A stretch of DNA of 64,000 nt, taken from positions 229,770 to 293,769 of the forward strand of contig NZ_JARKMS010000005.1 in NCBI RefSeq assembly GCF_029350945.1. The letters are read 5' to 3'. How positions within the stretch are numbered: the first letter of the stretch is position 1; each line of letters opens with the position of its first letter. This DNA is from Maribacter huludaoensis. Its GTDB lineage: Bacteria; Bacteroidota; Bacteroidia; Flavobacteriales; Flavobacteriaceae. The notes under the pieces are model-generated. The model was not told where the DNA came from and searched no databases. It saw only the letters and a program-made list of their open reading frames with translations. The position numbers and the translations under genes were made by a program. Shown in pieces: positions 33,974 through 43,332 of this stretch.

Positions 33974-35677
33974 TTGAAAAAGATTTATTCCGTTGTCCTT
34001 TTGTTCTTTGCCAGTGCTCTTTTATGCTATGCCCAAGAGAAAACTACCGGTGAAGAACCCAAACAAATCAATATTGTCTACGGTGCCAACTTCACTAAAA
34101 ACGAAGCTGAATACCCTGGCGCGTCAATATTCAGCAAAGACACCCGTCAAGTACAATTTGAGCATCAAGGTGCCGACCTTTGGTGCGATGTTGCTATTTA
34201 TTATCAATTGGAAAATAGGCTGGAAGCAATAGGTAATGTCATTTTAAAGCAGGGAGATTCCGTTGAAATGACCAGTAAAAAAATCAACTACTTAGGTGAT
34301 ATAAAATTAGCCAAAGCATGGGGAAATGTTGTTTTAACTAACTCTGACATGACCTTAAAAACAGACACATTACGTTTAGATCGTGAAAAACAAGAGGCTT
34401 TTTACCAAGATAACGGCACTGTGATAGACTCTGCAAATACATTGACAAGTAAAATTGGCAAGTATTTTATGGAACTTAAAAAGTATCAATTTCTAGATAG
34501 TGTACATGTTCAAAACCCAGAATACACGCTAGATTCAGAACAATTAGATTATTACACCACCTCTAAGAATGCTTATATGTACGGGCCATCGACCATTAAT
34601 GGAGAGGCATATAAAATTTATTGTGAGAGAGGATTTTACGATACAAAAATTGAAAGTGGCTACGGTATAAAAAATACCCGCATAGATTATAACAACCGCA
34701 TCATAGAAGGAGATAGCGTTTATTTTAACAAAGCACAAGAATTTGCTTCTGCCACCAATAACATCACGGTAACAGACACCATAAACAATGGCATTATTAG
34801 GGCACATTATGCTGAAGTGTTCAAAGCCAAAGATTCTGTTTTTGCAACAAGAAAGGCAGTGTCCATTTCTATTCAAGAAAGAGATTCACTTTTTGTTCAT
34901 GGAGATACATTAATGGTAACCGGTAAGCCAGAGGATAGGGTGCTACGAGCATTTAGAAATGCCAAATTCTATAAAACAGATTTAAGCGGTAAATGTGACA
35001 GTATACATTCAGAACAAAAAACAGGCATTACCCAATTGATTAAAAACCCTATTATTTGGAACGGGGCAAACCAAATGACAGGCGACAGTATTCACCTAAA
35101 ATCGAACCTGGAAACTGAAAAATTAGATTCGTTAAAAGTACTGAACAATGCATTCATTATTTCATTGGATAGTGTTAGTATGACAGGGTATAATCAAGCC
35201 AAAGGAATTAACTTGTTCGGTAAGTTTATTGAAAATGAACTAAAACTTATAGACCTGGTTCAGAATACCGAGGTCATTTACTATATGTACAATGACGATG
35301 ACGAACTTATAGGAATAGATAAAACCGTTTGTAGTAAAATTAGAATTACCATGGCGGAAAATGATATAGAAGACCTAACTTTTTACACAAATCCTGACGG
35401 AGATATATTTCCGGAAAAGGATCTACCGGAAAACAGTAGAATTTTAAAAGGATTCTTATGGCGTGGCGATGAACGTATATTGACTAAGGACGATATTTTC
35501 GATGAAGACGACATCAACTTAAAGCTTGTTGTAATTAATGGTATTGACAATCCAATTGATATTGATGCAGAAGAGCAACAAAGAAGTAAAAACGAAACAG
35601 ACCCTGTAAACAACATTTCCACACAAAACAAAGCTATAGATCCCAAAAATTCTACAAAACCTAAAAAGGTGAAATAG
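33974..35677 (+). CDS. OstA-like (LptA/LptD N-domain-like) exported protein
   Basis: A 567-residue protein with signal peptide MKKIYSVVLLFFASALLCYAQ, then repeated beta strands of the OstA/LptA type, for example YYQLENRLEAIGNVILKQGD near 76 and repeated 'D-S-V/L' ends. LptA and the LptD N-domain form the periplasmic bridge for lipopolysaccharide; Bacteroidota have such OstA-like proteins, but their exact part in LPS export is less clear. The start is a TTG: no in-frame ATG precedes it, and the signal peptide begins right there. The Ser/Lys/Asn-rich tail is disordered. The downstream aminotransferase starts 9 nt after the stop. Confidence 0.85.
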   Translation: MKKIYSVVLLFFASALLCYAQEKTTGEEPKQINIVYGANFTKNEAEYPGASIFSKDTRQVQFEHQGADLWCDVAIYYQLENRLEAIGNVILKQGDSVEMTSKKINYLGDIKLAKAWGNVVLTNSDMTLKTDTLRLDREKQEAFYQDNGTVIDSANTLTSKIGKYFMELKKYQFLDSVHVQNPEYTLDSEQLDYYTTSKNAYMYGPSTINGEAYKIYCERGFYDTKIESGYGIKNTRIDYNNRIIEGDSVYFNKAQEFASATNNITVTDTINNGIIRAHYAEVFKAKDSVFATRKAVSISIQERDSLFVHGDTLMVTGKPEDRVLRAFRNAKFYKTDLSGKCDSIHSEQKTGITQLIKNPIIWNGANQMTGDSIHLKSNLETEKLDSLKVLNNAFIISLDSVSMTGYNQAKGINLFGKFIENELKLIDLVQNTEVIYYMYNDDDELIGIDKTVCSKIRITMAENDIEDLTFYTNPDGDIFPEKDLPENSRILKGFLWRGDERILTKDDIFDEDDINLKLVVINGIDNPIDIDAEEQQRSKNETDPVNNISTQNKAIDPKNSTKPKKVK

Positions 35678-35686
35678 TTATTTCAC

Positions 35687-36862
35687 ATGAACGAAGACTT
35701 TTTAAAATATCAAGCACAAACTTCCCCCTACCCTTTGGGCATGGAAGTTTCGCATTCAAGCGGCAGTTATATTTATGACACCAAGGGCAATGCACATCTA
35801 GATTTTGTTGCAGGAGTATCTGCTTGTACGCTTGGTCATTGTCATCCAAGTGTGGTAGCGGCCATAAAAGAGCAGGTAGACAAATATATGCACGTAATGG
35901 TGTATGGTGAATATGCACAATCTCCCGCTACCATTTACACAAAATTACTTGCCGATAATATACCGGCACCCTTGGAGGTAACCTATTTGGTAAATTCTGG
36001 AACAGAAGCCATTGAAGGAGCTTTAAAATTGGCACGTAGATTTACGGGACGCTCAGAAATTATTGCGGCAAAATCTGCCTATCACGGCAATACAATGGGC
36101 AGTCTAAGCCTTATGGATTTTGAAGAGCGCAAAAGTGTTTTCAGACCACTTTTACCGGATATTTATCATATTCAATTCAATAACGAAGCGGATCTAAAAA
36201 AAATCACAAAAAGAACAGCTTGCGTAATATTAGAGACCATACAAGGCGGTGCAGGTTTTATAGTACCTACCAATGAATACCTTAAAAAGGTAAAGCAACG
36301 TTGTAAAGACATGGGAGCTTTATTGATTCTTGATGAAATTCAACCAGGTTTTGGCAGAACAGGAAAGTTGTTCGCTTTTGAGCATTTTGACTGCGTTCCG
36401 GATATTTTGGTAATTGGTAAAGGAATGGCATCTGGGTTACCAGTGGGTGCATTTACCGCAAGTAAAGAAATCATGCATACATTAAGCGAGAATCCGAAAA
36501 TGGGCCACATTACAACCTTTGGGGGTAATCCGGTTATTGCCGCCTCTAGTTTGGCAACGTTGAATGTACTTTTAAATTCTAATCTTATAACCGATACCCT
36601 AAAGAAAGAAACCCTTTTCAAATCTTTATTGAAGCACCCCAAAATAAAAGAAATTAGAGGTAAAGGACTGATGCTTGCCCTCATTATGGATTCACCCGAA
36701 ACAGCCAATGCATTGGTCTTAAAGGCAAAAGAGAAAAATCTTATTTTATTCTGGCTATTGTTTGAAAATAGAGCGGTAAGAATTTCTCCCCCGTTAACAA
36801 TTTCAGAAGAAGAAATCAAAAAAGGCTGTACCGTAATTTTAGAACTTCTTAATGCAATGTAA
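35687..36862 (+). CDS. Class III aminotransferase (acetylornithine/4-aminobutyrate type)
   Basis: A 391-residue PLP enzyme. It has VNSGTEAIEGALKLAR near 104 (phosphate binding), SAYHGNTMGSLSLM near 132 (ring stacking), LILDEIQPGFGRTGK near 212 (Asp to the pyridine N), and VIGKGMASGLPVG near 243 with the Schiff-base Lys. The substrate could be acetylornithine, ornithine, GABA or another amino donor; no arg genes are nearby to decide. The glutamine in DEIQPG replaces the usual V/T-Q context only mildly. Translated behind the OstA-like gene. Confidence 0.88.
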   Translation: MNEDFLKYQAQTSPYPLGMEVSHSSGSYIYDTKGNAHLDFVAGVSACTLGHCHPSVVAAIKEQVDKYMHVMVYGEYAQSPATIYTKLLADNIPAPLEVTYLVNSGTEAIEGALKLARRFTGRSEIIAAKSAYHGNTMGSLSLMDFEERKSVFRPLLPDIYHIQFNNEADLKKITKRTACVILETIQGGAGFIVPTNEYLKKVKQRCKDMGALLILDEIQPGFGRTGKLFAFEHFDCVPDILVIGKGMASGLPVGAFTASKEIMHTLSENPKMGHITTFGGNPVIAASSLATLNVLLNSNLITDTLKKETLFKSLLKHPKIKEIRGKGLMLALIMDSPETANALVLKAKEKNLILFWLLFENRAVRISPPLTISEEEIKKGCTVILELLNAM

Positions 36863-36966
36863 ATCAGCGTTGTTAACTAATTTGTTAATAATATCGATTA
36901 GGAACATGGCTGAAACCCCTTACAATCGCTTACTTTTAAAATATCTTGTAAAACCAAAAAGTTCCT

Positions 36967-38370
36967 ATGGCGTTAGAATCTAACGAGAGACCGGACAAGC
37001 CGATTACAAAATTTGAATCAATGTTAAAGACAGATGATGTCTATTTCTTTGATGCAGAGGATTTTGAAGATATTGTGCACCATTACCTAAATCATGGGAA
37101 GATTTCTTTGGCAAAAAAAGGAATTAAAATAGGTTTACAACAGCATCCGGCTTCTATAGAACTTAAATTGCTTCAGGTAGAAGTATTGGTTTTTGAAAAC
37201 CAGATGGATAAAGCCGAAGGGTTGTTAGATGAATTACAACAGTTAGATAATAACAACGACGAAATTTACATTCAACGTGCAAATATATATTCTAAGAGAG
37301 ATGATCACGCCGGCGCTATAGAATTATTACAAAAAGCATTAAGTTTTACCAACAATAGTTTTGATATCTATAGTCTTTTGGGCATGGAATATTTGTTCAT
37401 GGACAATTTCAATAACGCTAAAGAAAGCTTTATGAAATGTGTAGAGTTTGATGAACAAGACTATTCTTCGCTCTACAACGTGGTGTATTGCTTTGAGTTT
37501 CTTGAAGACTATGACGGTGCAATTGTTTATTTGAACAGTTATTTGGAAAAGAATCCGTATTGTGAAGTAGCTTGGCATCAATTGGGCAAACAGTATTATT
37601 TCAAAGAAATGTATACCGAAGCTTTGACCGCTTTTGATTTTGCCGTTATATCTGACGATACTTTTATTGGTGCCTACTTTGAAAAAGGAAAAGTTCTTGA
37701 AAAACTAGGTCGTCATAAGGAAGCTATAGAAAACTACGAGACTACAATTTCTATTGAAGATCCCACATCTCACGCATTTTTAAGAATAGGTAAATGTTAT
37801 GAAAAACTGAAGGATACCGAAATGGCCAAATATTATTTCTACCAAACGGTTCATGAGGACCCACTGTTGGACAAAGGTTGGCTGGCCATTACAAATCTAT
37901 ATTATAACAGTAGAGATTTTGAAAAAGCGGTATTTTATATAAACAAAGCCTTAAATATTGATGGTGAAAATCCTCAATACTGGAAAAAATGCGCACAAAT
38001 CCACATGTCCTTAAAAAATTACGACCAAGCAGATTTTGCTTTTAAACAAGCCGTAGACTTAGGTAATTTTGAATTGGACACATGGTTAAACTGGGCAGAA
38101 GTTGTGCATATAAACGGAGAAGATTCTGCTGCAGTAGAAATTTTGGCTCAAGGTAGGGAGTTTTATCCTGAGAATTTAAGAATATTATACAGATCTGTAG
38201 GCTACCTATTACTGGCCAAAGACCCTATTAATGCACGTATAATGCTCATGGATGCATTGAAAATTGACAAAAAACAGAAAAAACTTCATTTGTTCATTGA
38301 AAATTTTCCAGAATACGGCAAGTCTGAATGGACACAAGAAATTGTAAGAAAATACAATAAAACCTCTTAG
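36967..38370 (+). CDS. Cytoplasmic TPR protein
   Basis: A 467-residue protein made almost wholly of tetratricopeptide repeats, roughly ten or more, from about residue 35 to 455; examples are YLNHGKISLAKKGIKIGLQQ near 40 and IGKCYEKLKDTEMAKYYF near 275. There is no signal peptide or membrane helix. TPR proteins are scaffolds for protein partners; no partner is evident. It lies 17 nt before two DUF368 transporters and aroE and appears to start that unit. Confidence 0.88.
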   Translation: MALESNERPDKPITKFESMLKTDDVYFFDAEDFEDIVHHYLNHGKISLAKKGIKIGLQQHPASIELKLLQVEVLVFENQMDKAEGLLDELQQLDNNNDEIYIQRANIYSKRDDHAGAIELLQKALSFTNNSFDIYSLLGMEYLFMDNFNNAKESFMKCVEFDEQDYSSLYNVVYCFEFLEDYDGAIVYLNSYLEKNPYCEVAWHQLGKQYYFKEMYTEALTAFDFAVISDDTFIGAYFEKGKVLEKLGRHKEAIENYETTISIEDPTSHAFLRIGKCYEKLKDTEMAKYYFYQTVHEDPLLDKGWLAITNLYYNSRDFEKAVFYINKALNIDGENPQYWKKCAQIHMSLKNYDQADFAFKQAVDLGNFELDTWLNWAEVVHINGEDSAAVEILAQGREFYPENLRILYRSVGYLLLAKDPINARIMLMDALKIDKKQKKLHLFIENFPEYGKSEWTQEIVRKYNKTS

Positions 38371-38387
38371 AATAGGTTCTACATTTC

Positions 38388-39302
38388 ATGGACAATAGAA
38401 AACTAAAAGATTATACTTTCATATCACTAAAAGGTATGGCAATGGGTATTGCAGAATTGGTGCCGGGAGTATCTGGTGGCACAATAGCCTTTGTAACAGG
38501 CATATACGAAGAATTCATTACTTCTATCAATAACGTTAACCTAACAACCCTAAAAGTTTTAAAGGAAGAAGGTTTTAAAAAGTTCTGGGAGAAATTGAAC
38601 GGTAACTTTCTATTGGCCTTAGTTATTGGTATGATGATTAGTATTTTCTCATTATCAAAAGTTATTGCTTGGTTATTAGATGAACACACTATAGTAACAT
38701 GGTCGTTCTTTTTTGGTCTGGTATTGGCAAGTGTCATTTTTGTAGCCAAATCAATTAAAAGATGGAATATTTTAGCCATTGTTTTATTCATATTCGGAAC
38801 AGTTGGTGCTTTTTACATCACTACCCTACCACCTTCTACAAGTTCAGGAAGTTTACCTTTTATATTTCTTTCTGGTGCCATAGCCATTTGTGCCATGGTA
38901 TTACCAGGTATCTCCGGGTCTTTCATTTTAGTTTTGCTCGGTTCATATAAAACTGTACTAGAAGCCGTAAATGAAAAAGACTTTGGCATTATTATCACAT
39001 TTGCTTTTGGTGCAGCCTTTGGTATTTTAAGTTTTGCTCGAGTTTTAAAATGGATGTTTATCAATTATAAAGATGCTACATTAGCCGTTTTAACAGGTTT
39101 CATCTTAGGTTCATTGAACAAAATATGGCCCTGGAAAAATATTATAGAAGTTATTCAGATAGGTAAAAAAGAAATAATTGTAGACGAAAATATCTCCCCT
39201 TTCGCTTTTCAAGGCGATAATCAATTAACCTTTGCTATCATAGCTGCTGTAATAGGTTTTTCTCTTATTTTTATATTAGAAAAATCAGCTTCCAAAAAGT
39301 AA
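38388..39302 (+). CDS. DUF368 membrane transporter (undecaprenyl-phosphate translocase family)
   Basis: A 304-residue membrane protein with about eight helices. It has the two-part family signature: GIAELVPGVSGGTIAFVTGI near 21 and AICAMVLPGISGSFILVLLG near 165, each a re-entrant-like GxSGG/S motif. DUF368 proteins (PopT) were recently assigned to recycling undecaprenyl phosphate across the cytoplasmic membrane in cell-wall synthesis. A second copy lies 13 nt downstream. The upstream TPR gene is 17 nt away. Confidence 0.92.
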   Translation: MDNRKLKDYTFISLKGMAMGIAELVPGVSGGTIAFVTGIYEEFITSINNVNLTTLKVLKEEGFKKFWEKLNGNFLLALVIGMMISIFSLSKVIAWLLDEHTIVTWSFFFGLVLASVIFVAKSIKRWNILAIVLFIFGTVGAFYITTLPPSTSSGSLPFIFLSGAIAICAMVLPGISGSFILVLLGSYKTVLEAVNEKDFGIIITFAFGAAFGILSFARVLKWMFINYKDATLAVLTGFILGSLNKIWPWKNIIEVIQIGKKEIIVDENISPFAFQGDNQLTFAIIAAVIGFSLIFILEKSASKK

Positions 39303-39315
39303 CGCTAAAAGCTAA

Positions 39316-40335
39316 ATGAATAAAACCCGATCCTTTGCCGACAAAATTTTCTTGGTCATAAAGGGTCTTTGCATGGGCGCTGCCAATAAGGTACCCGGCG
39401 TATCTGGCGGTATAGTGGCGTTTGTAGGTGGTTTTTACGAAGAATTCATATATTCCCTTCAAAAAGTAAACGGAAAAGCCTTTAAGCTTCTTATTAATGG
39501 TAGGCTCAAAAGCTTCTATAGATATATAAACGGTTCATTTTTAACCCTGCTTATCTTTGGTATGCTGGTCAGCTACTTCAGTATATCAAAAATTTTGGAT
39601 TATTTTTTGGCCACCCATGAGCTGTATGTTTGGTCCGCCTTTTTTGGAATGATTTTAGGCTCCATATACTACATTGGTAAAGATTTTGATTATTGGAAAA
39701 AGAAAACATTTACTGCAGCGCTTATAGGTTTAAGTATTGGTGTTGCCATTAGTTTTCTTAGCCCTGCAAAGGAAAATGACAATTTGTTATTTATCTTTTT
39801 ATGTGGAATGATCAGTGTTTCCGGAATGACCCTACCTGGGCTTTCGGGTTCATTTATATTAATATTATTAGGTAACTATGTGCTGCTTTTGGTAGATTCT
39901 GTCAATGCATTATATGACACTTTCTCAGAATTGCTAATTGGTGATTTTAGTTTCACCTCCAATACGGAAAGGTTACATACGCTTAAGATTTTAGCGGTAT
40001 TTACTTTAGGTTCTGCCACAGGTTTAGTAACCCTCTCCCATTTATTAACTTACGTCTTAAAACATTACAAGCACGTAACTACAGCAACTATTCTTGGTTT
40101 CATTACTGGATCTTTGGGGGTAGTATGGCCATGGAAAAGAACAATTTTTAAAACGGGAGTTGACGGAGAAAGTATTTTAGACACAAACGGAAAACCGATA
40201 ATAATGAACTATGAAAGGTTTCTGCCAGATTTGACCACCGTAGAAAACTGGACAGCTATTTTCTTTATTATCATTGGTATTAGTATTTTGCTACTTTTAG
40301 ATTGGTATGGAAAGAACAGAAGAACAGAAAGCTAA
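39316..40335 (+). CDS. DUF368 membrane transporter, second copy
   Basis: A 339-residue paralogue of the preceding protein, with the same paired signature: GAANKVPGVSGGIVAFVGG near 22 and SVSGMTLPGLSGSFILILLG near 164. It is about 35 residues longer, from an insertion before the C-terminal helices (residues about 200-225 and 280-305). The pair may be a heterodimer or have divided substrates. Its 3' end overlaps the aroE start by 29 nt. Confidence 0.92.
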   Translation: MNKTRSFADKIFLVIKGLCMGAANKVPGVSGGIVAFVGGFYEEFIYSLQKVNGKAFKLLINGRLKSFYRYINGSFLTLLIFGMLVSYFSISKILDYFLATHELYVWSAFFGMILGSIYYIGKDFDYWKKKTFTAALIGLSIGVAISFLSPAKENDNLLFIFLCGMISVSGMTLPGLSGSFILILLGNYVLLLVDSVNALYDTFSELLIGDFSFTSNTERLHTLKILAVFTLGSATGLVTLSHLLTYVLKHYKHVTTATILGFITGSLGVVWPWKRTIFKTGVDGESILDTNGKPIIMNYERFLPDLTTVENWTAIFFIIIGISILLLLDWYGKNRRTES

Positions 40336-41059
40336 TTACGGCCTTATAGGAAAGGATATTTCCTATTCATTTTCAAGAGGATACTTTACAAAAAAATTTG
40401 ATGATATGGGATTGGCTCGTTGCCAGTATCAAAACTTCGATTTGCAATCCATTTCGGAATTTCCTTCTATTTTTAAAAAAACCGAAAATGTTCAAGGACT
40501 TAATGTAACTATACCTTACAAAGAAGAAGTCATGGCATATTTAGATGATTTAGATATAGCCGCAAAGAAAATAGGAGCCGTAAATACTATAAAATTCACG
40601 GACAAAGGTTTAATTGGTTTTAATACCGATGCCTACGGATTTCAAAAATCTATAGAACCATACTTAAAAGATTATCATAAAAAAGCCTTGATCTTAGGTA
40701 CAGGTGGAGCATCAAAAGCAATCGCGTTTGTATTGGAAGAGTTAGGCATAACATTTACCTATGTTTCTAGAAGTGGTAAAAACAATGGCTACACCTATAA
40801 TGAACTTACCGATGATATCATTGGCGACTACACGTTAATTATTAATTGTTCTCCGGTAGGTACATTCCCAAATATTAAAGAAAAACCTGCAATACCCTAT
40901 TCAAAAATTGGCAATGACCATCTTCTTTTTGATCTCATCTACAACCCTGCGGAAACTGCTTTCTTAGCTGCGGGCAAAGCCAACGGTGCAAGTATTTGTA
41001 ATGGACATAGAATGTTAGAATTTCAAGCTGAAAAATCTTGGGAAATCTGGAACAGATAG
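40307..41059 (+). CDS. aroE: Shikimate dehydrogenase
   Basis: AroE reduces 3-dehydroshikimate to shikimate with NADPH. The 250-residue protein has YGLIGKDISYSFSRGYF near 10 (substrate serines), GLNVTIPYKEEV near 65 (catalytic Lys), IGAVNTIKF near 89, and the NADP loop LGTGGASKAIAF near 126. It starts inside the preceding DUF368 gene (29-nt overlap), so expression is coupled. It is slightly shorter than the E. coli enzyme, as is normal for Bacteroidota forms. Confidence 0.95.
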   Translation: MERTEEQKANYGLIGKDISYSFSRGYFTKKFDDMGLARCQYQNFDLQSISEFPSIFKKTENVQGLNVTIPYKEEVMAYLDDLDIAAKKIGAVNTIKFTDKGLIGFNTDAYGFQKSIEPYLKDYHKKALILGTGGASKAIAFVLEELGITFTYVSRSGKNNGYTYNELTDDIIGDYTLIINCSPVGTFPNIKEKPAIPYSKIGNDHLLFDLIYNPAETAFLAAGKANGASICNGHRMLEFQAEKSWEIWNR

Positions 41060-41156
41060 TCGCAACAATTATAAAATTACAAAAGGCAGACATAGAATGT
41101 AATACGTATACTACAAATTACACTTTAGACATTTAACTAAAAAGACCCACCAATTC

Positions 41157-41186
41157 TTTGCCAGTAGTAGGGTTGTTACTATCTTG
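41157..41186 (+). promoter_or_regulatory. Candidate promoter for the DUF349 gene
   Basis: TTTG (41157-41160), 19 nt, then TATCTTG (41180-41186), a one-base-short version of TAnnTTTG. It would start transcription about 20 nt before the ATG at 41207. Confidence 0.4.
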
Positions 41187-41206
41187 TAAGCATATAATTT
41201 AGGATT

Positions 41207-43225
41207 ATGTCTGAGGATAAAGAACAACCATTACAAGAGAATTCAATAGAAGAAAAGACTGCAACAGAAACTACCGAAAATGTCGGTGAAAAAACTGTAA
41301 ATTCTTCTGAAGAATCTACGACATTACAAACAGAAACTTCATCTGTAGCCACAGATAGTGCAGAAGAACCAAATGTAATGAATGAAATTGACGATTCTAA
41401 TGCCGAAGATGCAGAGGATACCGACACTGAAAAAAGACATGAAATTCCTATGCCGGACTACCATGAAATGAGCATGGAAAATTTGGTGGGAGAATTGCAG
41501 CGTTTGGTAAAGAACGAGAAAATACAAGCCATTAGAAAACATGTTGACACCATAAAAGACGAATTCAACCAAAAATTTGAACATTTCTTAGAAGAGAAAA
41601 AAGAAGAATTTATTGCTAATGGTGGTAACGAGATTGACTTTAGGTATAATTCTGTTGACAAACAACAATTCAACGAAGTATACTCGGAGTATAGGGATAA
41701 ACGTAACCAGTACTATAAAAGTTTAGAAAAAAGCCATAAGGAAAATCTTGCATACAGGTTGGACCTTATTGAACAACTAAAGGCTTTGGTCAATGTAGAA
41801 GAAGATATTAATACTACGTATAACAACTTTAAGGACATTCAAGCAAAATGGCGACATGCAGGACCAATTCCACGGGCAGATTACAATAATGTTTGGAAAA
41901 CATACCATCACCATATTGAAATATTCTACGACTTTTTAAACATAAATAGAGACTTAAGAGATTTAGACTTTAAACATAATCTAGAAGAAAAAAGTAAGAT
42001 AGTAGCTAGAGCGGAAGAACTTTCAAAAGAACCGGATTTAAACCGGGCATTTAGGGAACTACAAGTGCTGCATAAAATCTGGAAAGAAGATTTAGGTCCG
42101 GTAGGCAAAGAGCATAGAGAGGAAATTTGGAACCGCTTTAGTGCCGCTACCAAAACAATTCATGAAAGAAGACAAGATTATTTTAAAAATCTTGATAAGA
42201 TAAAGGAAGAGAACTTAGATCGTAAAAATGCCATCATAGCAGAAATAACTGCACTTAGTGAGCATATTTCTAGTAATCATGGTACGTTGCAAAAACAAAT
42301 TAAAAAATTAGAGGAACTTAGAGAATCTTTCTTCAAAGTAGGGCAAGTACCCCAAAAACAGAATTCTAAAACTTGGAATAGCTTTAAGACAGCTGTACGC
42401 GCTTTTAATCAAAATAAAAATGCTTTTTACAAAAATCTAAAAAAAGAGCAACAAGAAAACTTAGATAAAAAAAGAGCTTTATTGGATATTGCGGTTTCAT
42501 TGAAAGATAGCGAAGATTTTGATGCTACCACATCAGAAATGAAACGCATACAAGGCCAGTGGAAAAAAATAGGTCATGTTCCTAGAAAGTATTCAGATCA
42601 ACTTTGGAAAGATTTTAAAACAGCCTGTAACCATTACTTTGATAGGCTAAATGCACTTAAAAGCGACGCGTTTAAAGAAGAAGAAGCTAATTTTAAGCTT
42701 AAGGACGAATTCATTGACCGTCTTAAATCTTTTGAATTAAGTGGAGATAAAGCCAAAGATTTAGAAGCAATTAAAAAGTTTTCTGAAGAATGGAAAACTT
42801 ACGGTAGAGTTCCGTTTAAAAAGAAAAACATCAATCAAAAATTTGATAAAATTATTGATACTTTATATCAAAAATGTGGTGTTAGCAAACAAGAGTCAGA
42901 GCTGTTAAAATACGGAAACAAAATTCAACAGCTAAGTGACACTGATAATCAAGAACGCGCCATACAAAATGAACGCACGTTCATAAGAAAGAAAATTGAT
43001 GAAAGCAAAGATGAGATAAGGCAATTAGAAAACAATCTACAGTTTTTCTCAAACGCTTCAGAAAGTAATCCTCTGGTACAAGATGTCATTAAAAGAGTAA
43101 ATCAACACAAAGAATCTTTAGCTGCTTGGAAGGCGAAATTAAAGAAGTTAAACATATTGAAAAATAATATACTTAAGGAAGAGGAAAATGTTGCCGATAC
43201 CGAAGAACCGGAAGCCGAGGACTAA
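41207..43225 (+). CDS. DUF349 repeat protein
   Basis: A 672-residue, highly charged alpha-helical protein. The first 70 residues are acidic and low-complexity (Glu/Thr/Ser-rich). Then at least five DUF349 repeats follow, each with a W-x4-G-x-(V/I)-P-like core: AKWRHAGPIPRADYN, LGPVGKEHREEIWN, FKVGQVPQKQNSKTW, QWKKIGHVPRKYSDQLW and EWKTYGRVPFKKKN. The C-terminus (about 575-660) is coiled-coil and ends acidic. DUF349 function is unknown; helical repeats suggest a binding scaffold. It stands alone with its own candidate promoter. Confidence 0.9.
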   Translation: MSEDKEQPLQENSIEEKTATETTENVGEKTVNSSEESTTLQTETSSVATDSAEEPNVMNEIDDSNAEDAEDTDTEKRHEIPMPDYHEMSMENLVGELQRLVKNEKIQAIRKHVDTIKDEFNQKFEHFLEEKKEEFIANGGNEIDFRYNSVDKQQFNEVYSEYRDKRNQYYKSLEKSHKENLAYRLDLIEQLKALVNVEEDINTTYNNFKDIQAKWRHAGPIPRADYNNVWKTYHHHIEIFYDFLNINRDLRDLDFKHNLEEKSKIVARAEELSKEPDLNRAFRELQVLHKIWKEDLGPVGKEHREEIWNRFSAATKTIHERRQDYFKNLDKIKEENLDRKNAIIAEITALSEHISSNHGTLQKQIKKLEELRESFFKVGQVPQKQNSKTWNSFKTAVRAFNQNKNAFYKNLKKEQQENLDKKRALLDIAVSLKDSEDFDATTSEMKRIQGQWKKIGHVPRKYSDQLWKDFKTACNHYFDRLNALKSDAFKEEEANFKLKDEFIDRLKSFELSGDKAKDLEAIKKFSEEWKTYGRVPFKKKNINQKFDKIIDTLYQKCGVSKQESELLKYGNKIQQLSDTDNQERAIQNERTFIRKKIDESKDEIRQLENNLQFFSNASESNPLVQDVIKRVNQHKESLAAWKAKLKKLNILKNNILKEEENVADTEEPEAED

Positions 43226-43332
43226 GCTTATTCTAAAATTGAATAATACATAACAATTACCTCTGGTATGCGTTATAATTGTAGGAAAATACTTATGTTT
43301 TGAGTGTGCATAGGTAGTTAGCTTCATACATT

